The notes below the pieces were generated by a model. That model was not told the DNA's origin. It worked only from the letters and a program-made list of their open reading frames with translations, and ran no database searches. Positions 1-6,982 of a stretch of DNA of 47,866 bases are shown one piece after another (the first letter of the stretch is position 1; each line of letters begins with the position of its first letter). The translations under genes were made by a program, and so were the position numbers. The DNA is from Acidobacteriota bacterium (GTDB lineage: Bacteria; Acidobacteriota; Aminicenantia; Aminicenantales; Aminicenantaceae), in contig DAOVDI010000007.1 in the NCBI GenBank assembly GCA_030669585.1, forward strand, positions 1-47,866, in the 5' to 3' direction.

Positions 1-1
1 T

Positions 2-616
2 GCTCCTGAATTTCATGGAGCCGCAGAACACGATCCAAGCAAAATGACATTGTTATGCCCACAATGCCATGCAAAAGTAACTACTGGATTTTGGTCGAAA
101 GAAAAAGTTATTAAAGCCATGGAGTCACCAATTTGTAAGACACAAGGCTTTAGTAGAGAAGTGTTTGATATTGGACATGGCCATCCAGCAATTCAGTTTG
201 GTGGGGCATTGTTGAATAATTGCCCTATTCCTATCCAGGTGCGAGGAAAGCCATTATTTAAAATTGAACAGCCCGAAGAAGAAGATGCGCCTTTTAGATT
301 GTCAGGTGTTTTTTGTGATTCTAATGGCAATATTTCTCTGCAGATTATTGAAAATGAGTGGCTGGCTAGTAGCGCAAACTGGGATGTTGAAGTGGCAAAG
401 GGAACTATCACAATTCGCGGAGGCAAAGGCAATATTCACCTGAGACTAATAGCCAATCCACCAGACACCATAGTAGTTGATAGGTTGAATATGTATCTAT
501 ATGGGTTCATATTCGAAGCTAATGGTAACTTCCTGAAAGTTAAACAACCAAATGGTAGTGTTATGGAGTTTACTTCGTGTATCGCCGATAACTGTCAAGT
601 GGGGATGGCATTTTGA
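2..616 (+). CDS. HNH endonuclease-like protein (5' truncated by window edge)
   Basis: The reading frame is open from base 2, so the gene begins outside the window; the Met at 44 is internal. The first residues contain E-H-D-P-S-K and then L-C-P-Q-C-H-A-K-V, the typical end of an HNH nuclease motif in which a CPxCH pair binds metal. The remaining ~170 residues look like a beta-rich domain that I do not recognise. HNH proteins cut nucleic acid, but the first His of the motif lies outside the visible part, so activity is inferred. The stop codon is directly followed by an attC site, making this the body of an integron gene cassette. Base composition is AT-rich, unlike the genes after 2.8 kb. Confidence 0.6.
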   Translation, partial: APEFHGAAEHDPSKMTLLCPQCHAKVTTGFWSKEKVIKAMESPICKTQGFSREVFDIGHGHPAIQFGGALLNNCPIPIQVRGKPLFKIEQPEEEDAPFRLSGVFCDSNGNISLQIIENEWLASSANWDVEVAKGTITIRGGKGNIHLRLIANPPDTIVVDRLNMYLYGFIFEANGNFLKVKQPNGSVMEFTSCIADNCQVGMAF

Positions 617-703
617 TTTCTAACAATAGCATCGTGTTCGCTCACTATCGTTCGCTGGGGCGCGCCAAAAAACGGCGCTCCCCACATGCTAGCCGTTAGG
701 TGC
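617..703 (+). other. Integron attC recombination site (~85 bp)
   Basis: The left arm at 620-636 (CTAACAATAGCATCGTG) and the right arm at 683-699 (CACATGCTAGCCGTTAG) are imperfect inverted repeats. CTAAC pairs with GTTAG, TAGCAT with ATGCTA, and GTG with CAC, leaving unpaired AA/CC spacer bases and one bulged C. This is the R''-L''/L'-R' plan of attC, with an extrahelical base and an unpaired central spacer. The right core reads GTTAGGT (695-701), matching GTTRRRY. Between the arms a second stem, GGGGCGCGCC (657-666) with GGCGCTCCCC (674-683), forms the variable terminal structure. The site begins right after the stop of the HNH gene, as expected for a cassette. The left core TTCTAAC departs from RYYYAAC at its first base. 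No integrase is in the window; by cassette polarity it should lie to the left. Confidence 0.82.
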
Positions 704-721
704 GGGAATCAATAATAACGC

Positions 722-750
722 TTGACACTATTAACGCGCTGCAATATTAT
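722..750 (+). promoter_or_regulatory. Promoter of higBA cassette
   Basis: TTGACA at 722-727, a 17-nt spacer and TATTAT at 745-750 make a near-consensus sigma-70 promoter. The -10 box ends 7 nt before the higB ATG, so transcription should start at or next to the start codon and the transcript would be leaderless. Toxin-antitoxin cassettes often carry their own promoter, because cassettes deep in an array are poorly expressed from the integron promoter. Confidence 0.75.
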
Positions 751-757
751 CTAATTA

Positions 758-1039
758 ATGATAAAAAGCTTTGCTTGCAAAGAAACAGAAAAAATATTTA
801 ATCGTCAAGTATCACATAAGCTCCCACAGGATATACAGAAAAGTGCGCGTAGAAAACTTGAAATAATTGATGGTGCTGAAATCCTACAAGATCTACGAAT
901 ACCGCCAAATAATCGGCTTAAAAAACTATTAAAAGATAGAAATGGGCAACACAGTATTCGCATTAATGATCAGTGGCGCATCTGTTTTGAATGGCGCAGA
1001 GGGGATGCATATGGGGTAGAAATAATAGATTATCATTAA
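758..1039 (+). CDS. higB: HigB-type toxin, RelE/ParE superfamily
   Basis: This is a 93-residue basic protein of the HigB (plasmid maintenance killer) family: an N-terminal MIKSFxxKxTEKIF segment, a central L-x-x-L-R-I-P-P-N-N-R-L stretch, and a C-terminal Q-x-S-I-R-I-N-D-Q-W-R-I-C-F-x-W core that is characteristic of the family. HigB toxins cleave mRNA on the ribosome. Full family length. No Shine-Dalgarno sequence precedes the ATG, and the promoter -10 lies only 7 nt upstream, so translation may be from a leaderless message. higA follows 9 nt downstream. The pair sits just after an attC site and is interpreted as an integron cassette. The functional call is from sequence pattern only. Confidence 0.9.
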   Translation: MIKSFACKETEKIFNRQVSHKLPQDIQKSARRKLEIIDGAEILQDLRIPPNNRLKKLLKDRNGQHSIRINDQWRICFEWRRGDAYGVEIIDYH

Positions 1040-1048
1040 GAGGAAACG

Positions 1049-1354
1049 ATGACAAAAAAATTATTAGAACCAATTCATCCAGGTGAGATTCTGATGGAAG
1101 AGTTTCTGAAACCTATGAATATTAGTCAGTACAGAGTAGCTAAAGATATTAATGTTCCTGCATGCAGAATAAATGAGATTGTTCACGGCAAACGTTCAAT
1201 AACTCCAGACACCGCTTTAAGACTATCAAGATATTTTGGTCTCTCAGAAAGGTTTTGGATTAATCTTCAGGCAAGATATGATCTTGAAATAGAAAAAGAC
1301 AGATTAAAAAATAGACTTGATGAAGAAGTGCATGTTTATACTTCTGCGATTTGA
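1049..1354 (+). CDS. higA: HigA-type antitoxin, XRE-family DNA-binding protein
   Basis: The protein has 101 residues and opens with the HigA hallmark P-I-H-P-G-E-I-L-x-E-E-F-L (residues ~8-20). A Cro/CI helix-turn-helix follows (SQYRVAKDINVPACRINEIVHGKR in outline, residues ~26-50), then the T-P-D-T-A-L-R-L-S-R-Y-F and F-W-I-N-L-Q signatures. It should neutralise HigB and repress the shared promoter. An SD-like AGAGGAAA lies at the proper distance, so the antitoxin has a conventional ribosome site while the toxin does not, which would favour antitoxin production. The toxin-first gene order is the usual one for hig loci. No attC is visible downstream, so this appears to be the terminal unit of the array. 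Confidence 0.92.
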   Translation: MTKKLLEPIHPGEILMEEFLKPMNISQYRVAKDINVPACRINEIVHGKRSITPDTALRLSRYFGLSERFWINLQARYDLEIEKDRLKNRLDEEVHVYTSAI

Positions 1355-1442
1355 AAATTTTGATTCCAAGAAAATTGTGCAAGAGATCGATGCAGAAATT
1401 CAGGCATTAAGGAATTTGAGGAATTTCTTAGGCCCGGGCTAG
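1332..1442 (+). CDS. Small ORF overlapping higA end; possible gene remnant
   Basis: A 36-codon frame starts within higA in another frame (ATG 1332) and ends TAG at 1440-1442. Its C-terminal part, V-Q-E-I-D-A-E-I-Q-A-L-R-N-L-R, looks like real coding sequence (amphipathic helix), so it may be the tail of a third cassette gene or of an older gene cut by insertion of the cassette. Its stop overlaps the stop of the convergent gene on the other strand. I do not recognise a family. Low confidence that it is translated. Confidence 0.25.
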   Translation: MFILLRFENFDSKKIVQEIDAEIQALRNLRNFLGPG

Positions 1443-2584
1443 GTTTTGTATCTCAAAATAGCGCCAATATCTCCGTACTGCTTCAGTTTGGATGGCGGGT
1501 TGATATGCTTTACATGACTATTCTTTCCAAAGGCAGCCTCAACAGCCTCATCGATGACATCGGTCACCGGATCTGTTTTAATCTGGCAGGACGGGCATTT
1601 GGCCTCATCCACAAAAAGGAAGCTGCATTTCGGGCATATTTTCCCCGCTTTTGAAAAATGGCGGGTGATGAGCAAAGTATGCACTTCTCCTCTGTTCAAT
1701 TTTCTAAGCGTATTTTTTAGGCCGTAAACAGATAAGCCTCCTTTTTTGAGCTCTGCGATATAGGTTTTTAGGATATCTTCTTTTTCCAATGTTTTTAATT
1801 GTTTTTTTAGTTTGAGCGCTTTATCCAGGATCTTTGTGGGAGAATCGTTCGGGATGGCTTTTATCTGTCCCTTCAGCCTTTCTTTTAGATAAGGATGAAG
1901 AAGCGAGTTAAATACCGGTCTGTATTCATCTCTGCAGCCGAGAAAGAGCCAGTCGAATTTATTTTTTTTGAAAATACTGAAAGTTTTTTGGGCGGTTTTT
2001 TTCAGATAATCCCTTAGCCGGGAGGTAGTATGTTTTTCGATCTGGCTTAACTCAATACCCTCTCTGCCGCCTTCTTTAACTTGGCTTGGAACATCGCTTT
2101 TCATGCTGTCTATAAGGGATATCTCCCCCATGAAGATGTCATACCATTTGGCCTCTTTTCTGTCGATAACAAGAGAGCAGATACGTGTGTATTCAGTATA
2201 AATAGCGGAAAGCGGCCGGATATACGGATTTTGATCAATGATGACGCGGTTCCTTGGGGAATTAGGGAGAAAAAATTCATGCCAGAAGTCTTCGCCAGCG
2301 CAGGAGAACAGCGCAAGACCTGAGTATTTGTACGATGTTAGTTTCCGGGCGCAGAATTTGCTGATCTTATCCAGGTCTTTCAGGAGAGAATTCTTTTTTT
2401 CTTTATCCAGATTCATCTGATGGACTCTGGATTTTGCTTTTGCTACAAGATTTTTCGCTGCCAATACGACTTCTTTTTTTGTCTTTGTGCGCTTCTTGGT
2501 GTCCAGGAAAAAAGACGTCGTCTGGAACCTGTCTGATTTAAATTTTGCCAAAGATTCGATCTGATCCCGATTTAGTAATTTCAT
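1439..2584 (-). CDS. Bacterial archaeo-eukaryotic release factor (baeRF/Vms1-like) protein
   Basis: The 381-residue protein has the plan of the baeRF/eRF1-like group. The N-terminal domain is R-F-x-T-T-S-F-F-L-D-T. The middle domain contains R-x-E-A-K-W-Y-D, and the segment Q-V-K-E-G-G-R-E-G-I-E (about residues 168-178) sits where the catalytic GGQ loop of eRF1 would be. An RNase H-like part (D-W-L-F-L-G-C-R-D-E) and a C-terminal pelota-like part with a C-x2-C/C-x2-C zinc ribbon (CPKC...CPSC) follow. Relatives act in ribosome rescue and nascent-chain release. No GGQ is visible, so peptidyl-tRNA hydrolysis by the standard mechanism is doubtful. A clear AGGAGA lies before the ATG. The gene is monocistronic and divergent from the tRNA. 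Confidence 0.75.
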   Translation of the reverse strand: MKLLNRDQIESLAKFKSDRFQTTSFFLDTKKRTKTKKEVVLAAKNLVAKAKSRVHQMNLDKEKKNSLLKDLDKISKFCARKLTSYKYSGLALFSCAGEDFWHEFFLPNSPRNRVIIDQNPYIRPLSAIYTEYTRICSLVIDRKEAKWYDIFMGEISLIDSMKSDVPSQVKEGGREGIELSQIEKHTTSRLRDYLKKTAQKTFSIFKKNKFDWLFLGCRDEYRPVFNSLLHPYLKERLKGQIKAIPNDSPTKILDKALKLKKQLKTLEKEDILKTYIAELKKGGLSVYGLKNTLRKLNRGEVHTLLITRHFSKAGKICPKCSFLFVDEAKCPSCQIKTDPVTDVIDEAVEAAFGKNSHVKHINPPSKLKQYGDIGAILRYKT

Positions 2585-2686
2585 ATAATCTCCTTTTGTG
2601 AATATTCCGGGTTAGTAATGTTGGTATAAATATATCTTGGGATTGCTGAACAAAATGATAAAGAGAAAAAATTTCCACCTGAGTCT

Positions 2687-2715
2687 AAAATAATTATACT
2701 GCCCTTGTTTGTCAA
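2687..2715 (-). promoter_or_regulatory. Probable promoter of the baeRF gene
   Basis: Read on the minus strand, TTGACA (2715-2710), a 17-nt spacer and TATTTT (2692-2687) give a good sigma-70 match about 100 nt before the start codon. It lies back to back with the tRNA promoter on the other strand. Confidence 0.5.
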
Positions 2716-2757
2716 GCCTCCTGACATAAAATGAGCATTGAAATTACTTTCTCTTGC

Positions 2758-2786
2758 TTTACACTCAATTTGTTTCTGTTTATAAT
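2758..2786 (+). promoter_or_regulatory. Promoter of tRNA-Leu
   Basis: TTTACA at 2758-2763, a 17-nt spacer and a perfect TATAAT at 2781-2786. The predicted transcript would start about 25 nt before the mature tRNA 5' end at 2819. Confidence 0.75.
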
Positions 2787-2818
2787 ACATTGCCTGCTCA
2801 TATGTTCGTATTGTGCGT

Positions 2819-2902
2819 GCGGAAGTGGCGGAACTGGTAGACGCGTAAGCCTCAGGAGTTTATGGCCTTTTGGCTGTGGGGGTTCGACTCCCCCCTTCCG
2901 CA
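2819..2902 (+). tRNA. tRNA-Leu, anticodon CAG
   Basis: An 84-nt class II tRNA. The acceptor stem GCGGAAG (2819-2825) pairs with CTTCCGC (2895-2901), and the discriminator is A. The D-arm carries GGTAGACGCG. The anticodon stem TAAGC/GTTTA closes the loop CTCAGGA with anticodon CAG at 2853-2855. A long variable arm (GGCC-TTTT-GGCT) and a T-arm with GTTCGAC follow. CCA is not encoded, so it must be added after transcription. A T-rich stretch follows the gene and could serve as terminator. Confidence 0.96.
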
Positions 2903-2955
2903 TTATTTTTTCGTCACATTTACTTTCACGGGAACAAGGAACGATTCACCTGCTA

Positions 2956-2984
2956 TTGAAATTACTGCCAGAAAATTCTATCTT
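2956..2984 (+). promoter_or_regulatory. Promoter of the GWxTD/tatA gene run
   Basis: TTGAAA (2956-2961), a 17-nt spacer and TATCTT (2979-2984) lie 34 nt before the ATG of the GWxTD gene, leaving room for a short leader with its GGAG ribosome site. Confidence 0.5.
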
Positions 2985-3018
2985 ATTAAATATGTGATTA
3001 TATAACCTGGAGCTACTT

Positions 3019-4008
3019 ATGAAGAATAACGGGGTTCTTGTTTTTGTGGTCTTAGTACTGTTCCTCTCATGTCTTGTTTTCTTCCTGCTGCTAAATACAG
3101 GATGCCATTACTACAATCTTTCCAAAAAGCTGACTCCTGAGTATGCGGATTTTTTTGAAAAGGTCCGGTACATCATCACAAATCAGGAAGAAAAAACGTT
3201 TCTTAATCTTCCCGATTCAGAAAAAGATCAATTTGTCGAAGAATTCTGGAAACGCCGCGATCCCTCGCCGCGTACAGAAGAAAACGAATTTAAGATGTTG
3301 TATTTTGACCGCATTGAAAAAGCGAACTCCCTTTTCATCAGTGAAGGCAAGCCCGGCTGGCTCACTGACAGGGGCCGGATATTCATTCTTTATGGTCCCC
3401 CTTTGGACAGGATTCGAGATCCTATGGGACAAAGTTCTTACGGTTTCTGCCGGGAGGTCTGGTACTATGGAAATTTTCCTGTAGTTTTTGTAGATAGGGC
3501 CTGTATAGGTGATTACCGGCTGGTCACGTATAACTTGCGTCTCATTCAATCCCTGAATCTTATGTACCTGCAAGAAATAAACATGGATCAGGCTGATTCT
3601 CCGCAGAGCTTACAGGAGCAGGAGCAGTTTTTCAATTTTGAATGGTCTATTCACAAGACCCATGTTTCAAAGGAACGGATTGAAGGGTATATTTCCATAA
3701 ATATACCCTATGCTAACATCTGGTATGAAGAAGAGGATGGATATTTGAGAACGGTTCTGGACATCCATCTGGAGCTTAAGGATGCAGATGACCGGATTGT
3801 CTGGGAACACGATCAAGCCCAGGAAGTCAAGATCGAAGAAGAAGAGCTGACCCGTGACCGGTCCAAGAGATTTAATATTAAGATTCCTTTTATGAAAATA
3901 GGTTTTTTTGAAAGACTCGTACAAAAATCAGGCCGGATGTTAATAATTTTGAAAAACAGAACAGGTGGCAGCAAAGTTGAAAAATATCTTGAATTCATGA
4001 TCAAATAA
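3019..4008 (+). CDS. GWxTD domain-containing protein
   Basis: The 329-residue protein opens with a hydrophobic segment (residues ~5-27) ending L-N-T-G-C. This is a signal/lipoprotein-like start, although Asn at -3 is atypical for a lipobox. The eponymous motif G-W-L-T-D is at residues 113-117, preceded by the usual F-V-E-E-F-W-K-R-R-D-P and followed by R-G-R-I-F-I-L-Y-G-P-P. GWxTD proteins are common in Acidobacteriota-like phyla; their molecular function is not established. GGAG lies 6 nt before the ATG. It heads the run that continues with tatA about 100 nt downstream. Confidence 0.9.
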   Translation: MKNNGVLVFVVLVLFLSCLVFFLLLNTGCHYYNLSKKLTPEYADFFEKVRYIITNQEEKTFLNLPDSEKDQFVEEFWKRRDPSPRTEENEFKMLYFDRIEKANSLFISEGKPGWLTDRGRIFILYGPPLDRIRDPMGQSSYGFCREVWYYGNFPVVFVDRACIGDYRLVTYNLRLIQSLNLMYLQEINMDQADSPQSLQEQEQFFNFEWSIHKTHVSKERIEGYISINIPYANIWYEEEDGYLRTVLDIHLELKDADDRIVWEHDQAQEVKIEEEELTRDRSKRFNIKIPFMKIGFFERLVQKSGRMLIILKNRTGGSKVEKYLEFMIK

Positions 4009-4114
4009 CTAGTGTTTACAGAACAAAGTTATGGCGGAATTTGTTCTGAGAAATAGCCTGACCTTGACATTTTAGAGGGAGTCAAGTAACTTTAACACTC
4101 TTGAGGAGGTTTTT

Positions 4115-4318
4115 ATGTTTTTATTTGGTCCGGTCGGTCCAACAGAGCTTATTCTTATTGTTCTGATCATTATTATCATCTTTGGTGCACGGCGTTTACC
4201 CGAACTGGGCAAATCTTTAGGCGAGGGCATTAAGAATTTTAAACGATCCATTGGTGGAAAAGAAGAAAAGGAAAAGGAAACACAGGAAGATAAATCCAAA
4301 TCCGATTCAAAGGATTGA
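4115..4318 (+). CDS. tatA: Twin-arginine translocase pore subunit TatA
   Basis: A 67-residue protein with the TatA plan: a short N-terminal periplasmic piece (FGPVGPTEL), one transmembrane helix (residues ~10-22), the [14 protein letters not shown] hinge and amphipathic helix, then a charged Lys/Glu tail. TatA forms the pore that moves folded proteins across the inner membrane with TatC, which is not in this window. Several proteins encoded nearby carry RR signals and would be clients. A strong GAGGAGG lies 6 nt before the ATG. Its TGA overlaps the ATG of the next gene (TGATG). Confidence 0.94.
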   Translation: MFLFGPVGPTELILIVLIIIIIFGARRLPELGKSLGEGIKNFKRSIGGKEEKEKETQEDKSKSDSKD

Positions 4319-5541
4319 TGCAACGCACAATTGAAAAACTCACCCAGGAAAGGAAAAAAAAAGAGCAGGAGTTTTTTTCCCGTCTAGATGAATTAAAGAC
4401 AAAAAGCCAGGAACTGGAATCTCAGTTAGGATCTCTTAAACTGCAGAGCCTCTTCTCCCGTCTGGAAGAATTAATAAACCATTCCTCTTCTCAGGATTCC
4501 CTTCAAGACAGGGCTCAAAGCCAGGTCAACCATCAGATTTTTCTGGTTTTTAAAGAATTCCAGAATCTCTTTTCTCAAAACTGGGAAGGAACACACGACC
4601 TGCTTTCCGGCCTGACCGATGTCATTCAACAGGGTTCCGGCCTGATCGATGTAAAAGACAGGGAATGGGATGCTCTGAGCAGCAATCATACGGGGATGAT
4701 CTTCAAGAGCATGGAATGGCGGGTGGACCGCCTGGCTGCCGCATATGAGGACGTCAATCTCCTGATAAAAAAGTTCCTCCATTTAAAGGAACAGCTAAAC
4801 CGGCTTCTTTCTGTCCTGAACGAGAAAAAAATGCCTGCCGGGGCCCAGATCAGGGAAATTTCTGATCCGATCGAGGATTGGACATATGCGGCTTTCGAGA
4901 ACCGATACAGAGGTACTGCCGACGATGTTAAATCTCAACAGATGGAGTATCTGGCTTTTTTCTCAAAGGGAAAGAAAGTACTGGATCTAGGCTGCGGTAG
5001 AGGGGAATTCATAGAACTTCTCGCAGACAATGGGATTGAGGCCGATGGGGTCGACATCAATGAACAGATGATCGAGATCTGCTTTGAGAAGGGATTGAAC
5101 TGTAAAAAGGCGGATATTCTGGAAACCCTTGCCGGTTATGACGACGGGGCTCTTGGCGGAATCTTTTCCTCTCAGGTCATCGAGCACCTTCCTCCGCCAT
5201 ATCTGAAGCGCCTGATCGAGCTTGCCTATTTTAAGCTGGCTCCTTCGAGCCCCATTATCCTGGAAACCGTGAATCCGACTTCGGTTTTTGCCCTGGTACA
5301 GATCTATTTTCTGGACTTGTCGCATCAGAGACCCATCCATCCTCTTGCATTGCAGTTTCTGATGGAGAGTGCAGGATTTGAAGAAGTGGAGATCAAATAT
5401 TCGGTTCCTCTTGATAAAGAAAGGCTTCACGACCTGCCTTCTTCGGATGAGACAGCCACTGTTCTGAACAGGAATATCGACAAGCTCAACAAACTGCTTT
5501 ACTCCCCTTCCAATTATGCTGCGATCGGTGTTAAAAAATAA
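4318..5541 (+). CDS. Coiled-coil plus class I SAM-dependent methyltransferase
   Basis: Residues ~1-170 are rich in Glu, Lys, Gln and Leu heptads, with long coiled-coil stretches. Residues ~195-380 form a Rossmann methyltransferase: motif I V-L-D-L-G-C-G-R-G (221-229), the acidic G-V-D-I-N-E-Q (motif II), and S-S-Q-V-I-E-H-L-P. This combination resembles methyltransferases linked to polysaccharide chain termination (WbdD-like), so a role in surface glycan modification is plausible but unproven. I chose ATG 4318, which overlaps the tatA stop, over the TTG three bases earlier. The gene is translationally coupled to tatA. Confidence 0.75.
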   Translation: MQRTIEKLTQERKKKEQEFFSRLDELKTKSQELESQLGSLKLQSLFSRLEELINHSSSQDSLQDRAQSQVNHQIFLVFKEFQNLFSQNWEGTHDLLSGLTDVIQQGSGLIDVKDREWDALSSNHTGMIFKSMEWRVDRLAAAYEDVNLLIKKFLHLKEQLNRLLSVLNEKKMPAGAQIREISDPIEDWTYAAFENRYRGTADDVKSQQMEYLAFFSKGKKVLDLGCGRGEFIELLADNGIEADGVDINEQMIEICFEKGLNCKKADILETLAGYDDGALGGIFSSQVIEHLPPPYLKRLIELAYFKLAPSSPIILETVNPTSVFALVQIYFLDLSHQRPIHPLALQFLMESAGFEEVEIKYSVPLDKERLHDLPSSDETATVLNRNIDKLNKLLYSPSNYAAIGVKK

Positions 5542-5556
5542 CATTAGATAATTTCA

Positions 5557-6144
5557 ATGAAAGACAGTTCTTTTGAACAGATCATTAAAAACGGTGTTCT
5601 TGTTCTGGAAGATGTGTTTCCCAAACAAAAGTACCTCTACTTTCCTCTCCTTTACACTACCATTTTCTGGATGCTGCGCAGGCCCGGGGAATGGAAAAAA
5701 AAGATCTTTTCCTGGAAGGTCTGGTCAGATCCCGGGCGGGTCAGGATCAAACCGGACGAATTTATCCTGTTTTTTTTCGATCTTAATGAGGATCTTTCCC
5801 GTCAATACAGGGTTGAGGTAGAAAAAAAAGATATGAGGGCCCTCAGAAAGGCCTTCAAATGTTTGTATCCTGTTATTGGCCTCTCGGATCCGTTCTTAAC
5901 TGCTCTTTTTTTTGATGAATTGAATAATCGCGATTTCCGCTGTATTGTCAGTGAATTTTCCAGACGGGTATCAAAAGCGGTCCATGATATTGATACGGCA
6001 AAGGGCCGGTCACGTCTTGTCGCGGGTCTCTCGTTGGTTTTTGAAAATCTGGCTTCTCTCAACGCCTCTCTTCTTAAACGATATTCTTCGAGGAAGGCGA
6101 TTGCCGGACTTGTTAAAAAATATGCGGCAAAGAAAAATGACTAA
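5557..6144 (+). CDS. Hypothetical protein, 195 aa
   Basis: Unrecognised. The protein is basic and rich in aromatic residues, with an amphipathic or weakly hydrophobic stretch (L-Y-F-P-L-L-Y-T-T-I-F-W-M-L, residues ~26-39) and no signal peptide or clear catalytic motif. It lies 15 nt after the methyltransferase gene, and its end overlaps the next start, so it belongs to the same transcription unit. No strong ribosome site is visible; translation may depend on coupling. Confidence 0.55.
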   Translation: MKDSSFEQIIKNGVLVLEDVFPKQKYLYFPLLYTTIFWMLRRPGEWKKKIFSWKVWSDPGRVRIKPDEFILFFFDLNEDLSRQYRVEVEKKDMRALRKAFKCLYPVIGLSDPFLTALFFDELNNRDFRCIVSEFSRRVSKAVHDIDTAKGRSRLVAGLSLVFENLASLNASLLKRYSSRKAIAGLVKKYAAKKND

Positions 6145-6979
6145 GCTTCTTGAGACAGCCCGAAAAGCGCAATTTTTGTTGGTTCTGTTTATTCTTTGTG
6201 TTTTCACATCTTGTGTTTCCCATCTCCAGGAGGCTAAATTCCACTTTGCAGAGGGACGGGATTTTGCGCGTTCCTATGATAGAGACAAAGCGGCATCGTT
6301 TTATAAAAGAGCCAGGCTGGAGGCGGTGTCCGAAGTAAAAAAACATCCTTCTGCTCAAGCCTATCTCGTAAAGGGCATGGCAGAAATGGAATTGGAGCTT
6401 TGGGCTGAAGCTGAAGCGAGTTTCCAGAACGCATTCGTATTTGGTTTTGAAAAGGGAGAAGAATGGGCCGGCGACCTGGCTCTTTACGGAATGGCAGTAA
6501 CTCTTAATGAACTTGGGATGGGGAATGTATCGGATAGAGTATTTGCGCATCTTATGGACAGATCAAAATTTAAGCCTGTCGTGCTTTTGTCCGCTCAGCG
6601 GTATGTGGAGACATCCCTGAACAAAGTCCTTTTGGCAGAAAGAAAGGAAAAAACCAGGGCATTGAGATCTGTTCTGACAAAAGTCGAGCGGCTCTCTCAA
6701 AAGGATCTCAGCTGCGGTTATTATCATTATCTTATCGCTCAGATATGCGGACACCTGGATGATTATCAACCCGGCTTTGAAGAAGCGGTTATGGCGAAAG
6801 AATTGGGCCTTCCTGCTGTTGAGATCAGCAGGGACAATGACCTGCAGATCATCTTTTGCTATAAAAAATTGGAAGCCGGACTGCCGGGAAAGGACAAGGA
6901 TGCTTTACGTTTTTCCTACAAGAGATGGATAAAAAAATGGGGATGGATTGGGCCTGAAACCCCGGATTGGAAAAAATAA
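6137..6979 (+). CDS. TPR-like putative lipoprotein
   Basis: From ATG 6137 the product has 280 residues. A signal segment (F-L-L-V-L-F-I-L-C-V-F-T-S-C, residues ~13-26) ends in a Cys that could be lipidated, although Phe at -3 is unusual. The rest is helical, with TPR-like spacing (Y-K-R-A-R-L-E-A, E-L-W-A-E-A-E-A-S-F-Q-N-A, Y-G-M-A-V-T-L-N-E-L-G). The frame stays open far upstream into the previous gene, but the signal peptide fixes the true start near here; ATG 6122 is an alternative. Such proteins usually act as scaffolds in the envelope. It overlaps the preceding stop by 8 nt and lies 3 nt before mtnA. Confidence 0.6.
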   Translation: MTKLLETARKAQFLLVLFILCVFTSCVSHLQEAKFHFAEGRDFARSYDRDKAASFYKRARLEAVSEVKKHPSAQAYLVKGMAEMELELWAEAEASFQNAFVFGFEKGEEWAGDLALYGMAVTLNELGMGNVSDRVFAHLMDRSKFKPVVLLSAQRYVETSLNKVLLAERKEKTRALRSVLTKVERLSQKDLSCGYYHYLIAQICGHLDDYQPGFEEAVMAKELGLPAVEISRDNDLQIIFCYKKLEAGLPGKDKDALRFSYKRWIKKWGWIGPETPDWKK

Positions 6980-6982
6980 CAA

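Noticed and set aside
2712-2997. ORFs of 63 and 88 codons on both strands
   Set aside because: They run across the tRNA-Leu gene and its promoter and are chance frames.
4020-4047. Perfect 8-bp inverted repeat AGAACAAA/TTTGTTCT between the GWxTD gene and tatA
   Set aside because: The loop is 12 nt and no T-run follows, so I do not call a terminator; an attenuating hairpin cannot be excluded.
5945-6121. N-terminal extension of the TPR lipoprotein frame
   Set aside because: The stretch lies in another frame of the preceding gene, and the signal peptide begins only after 6137, so the long start is not used.
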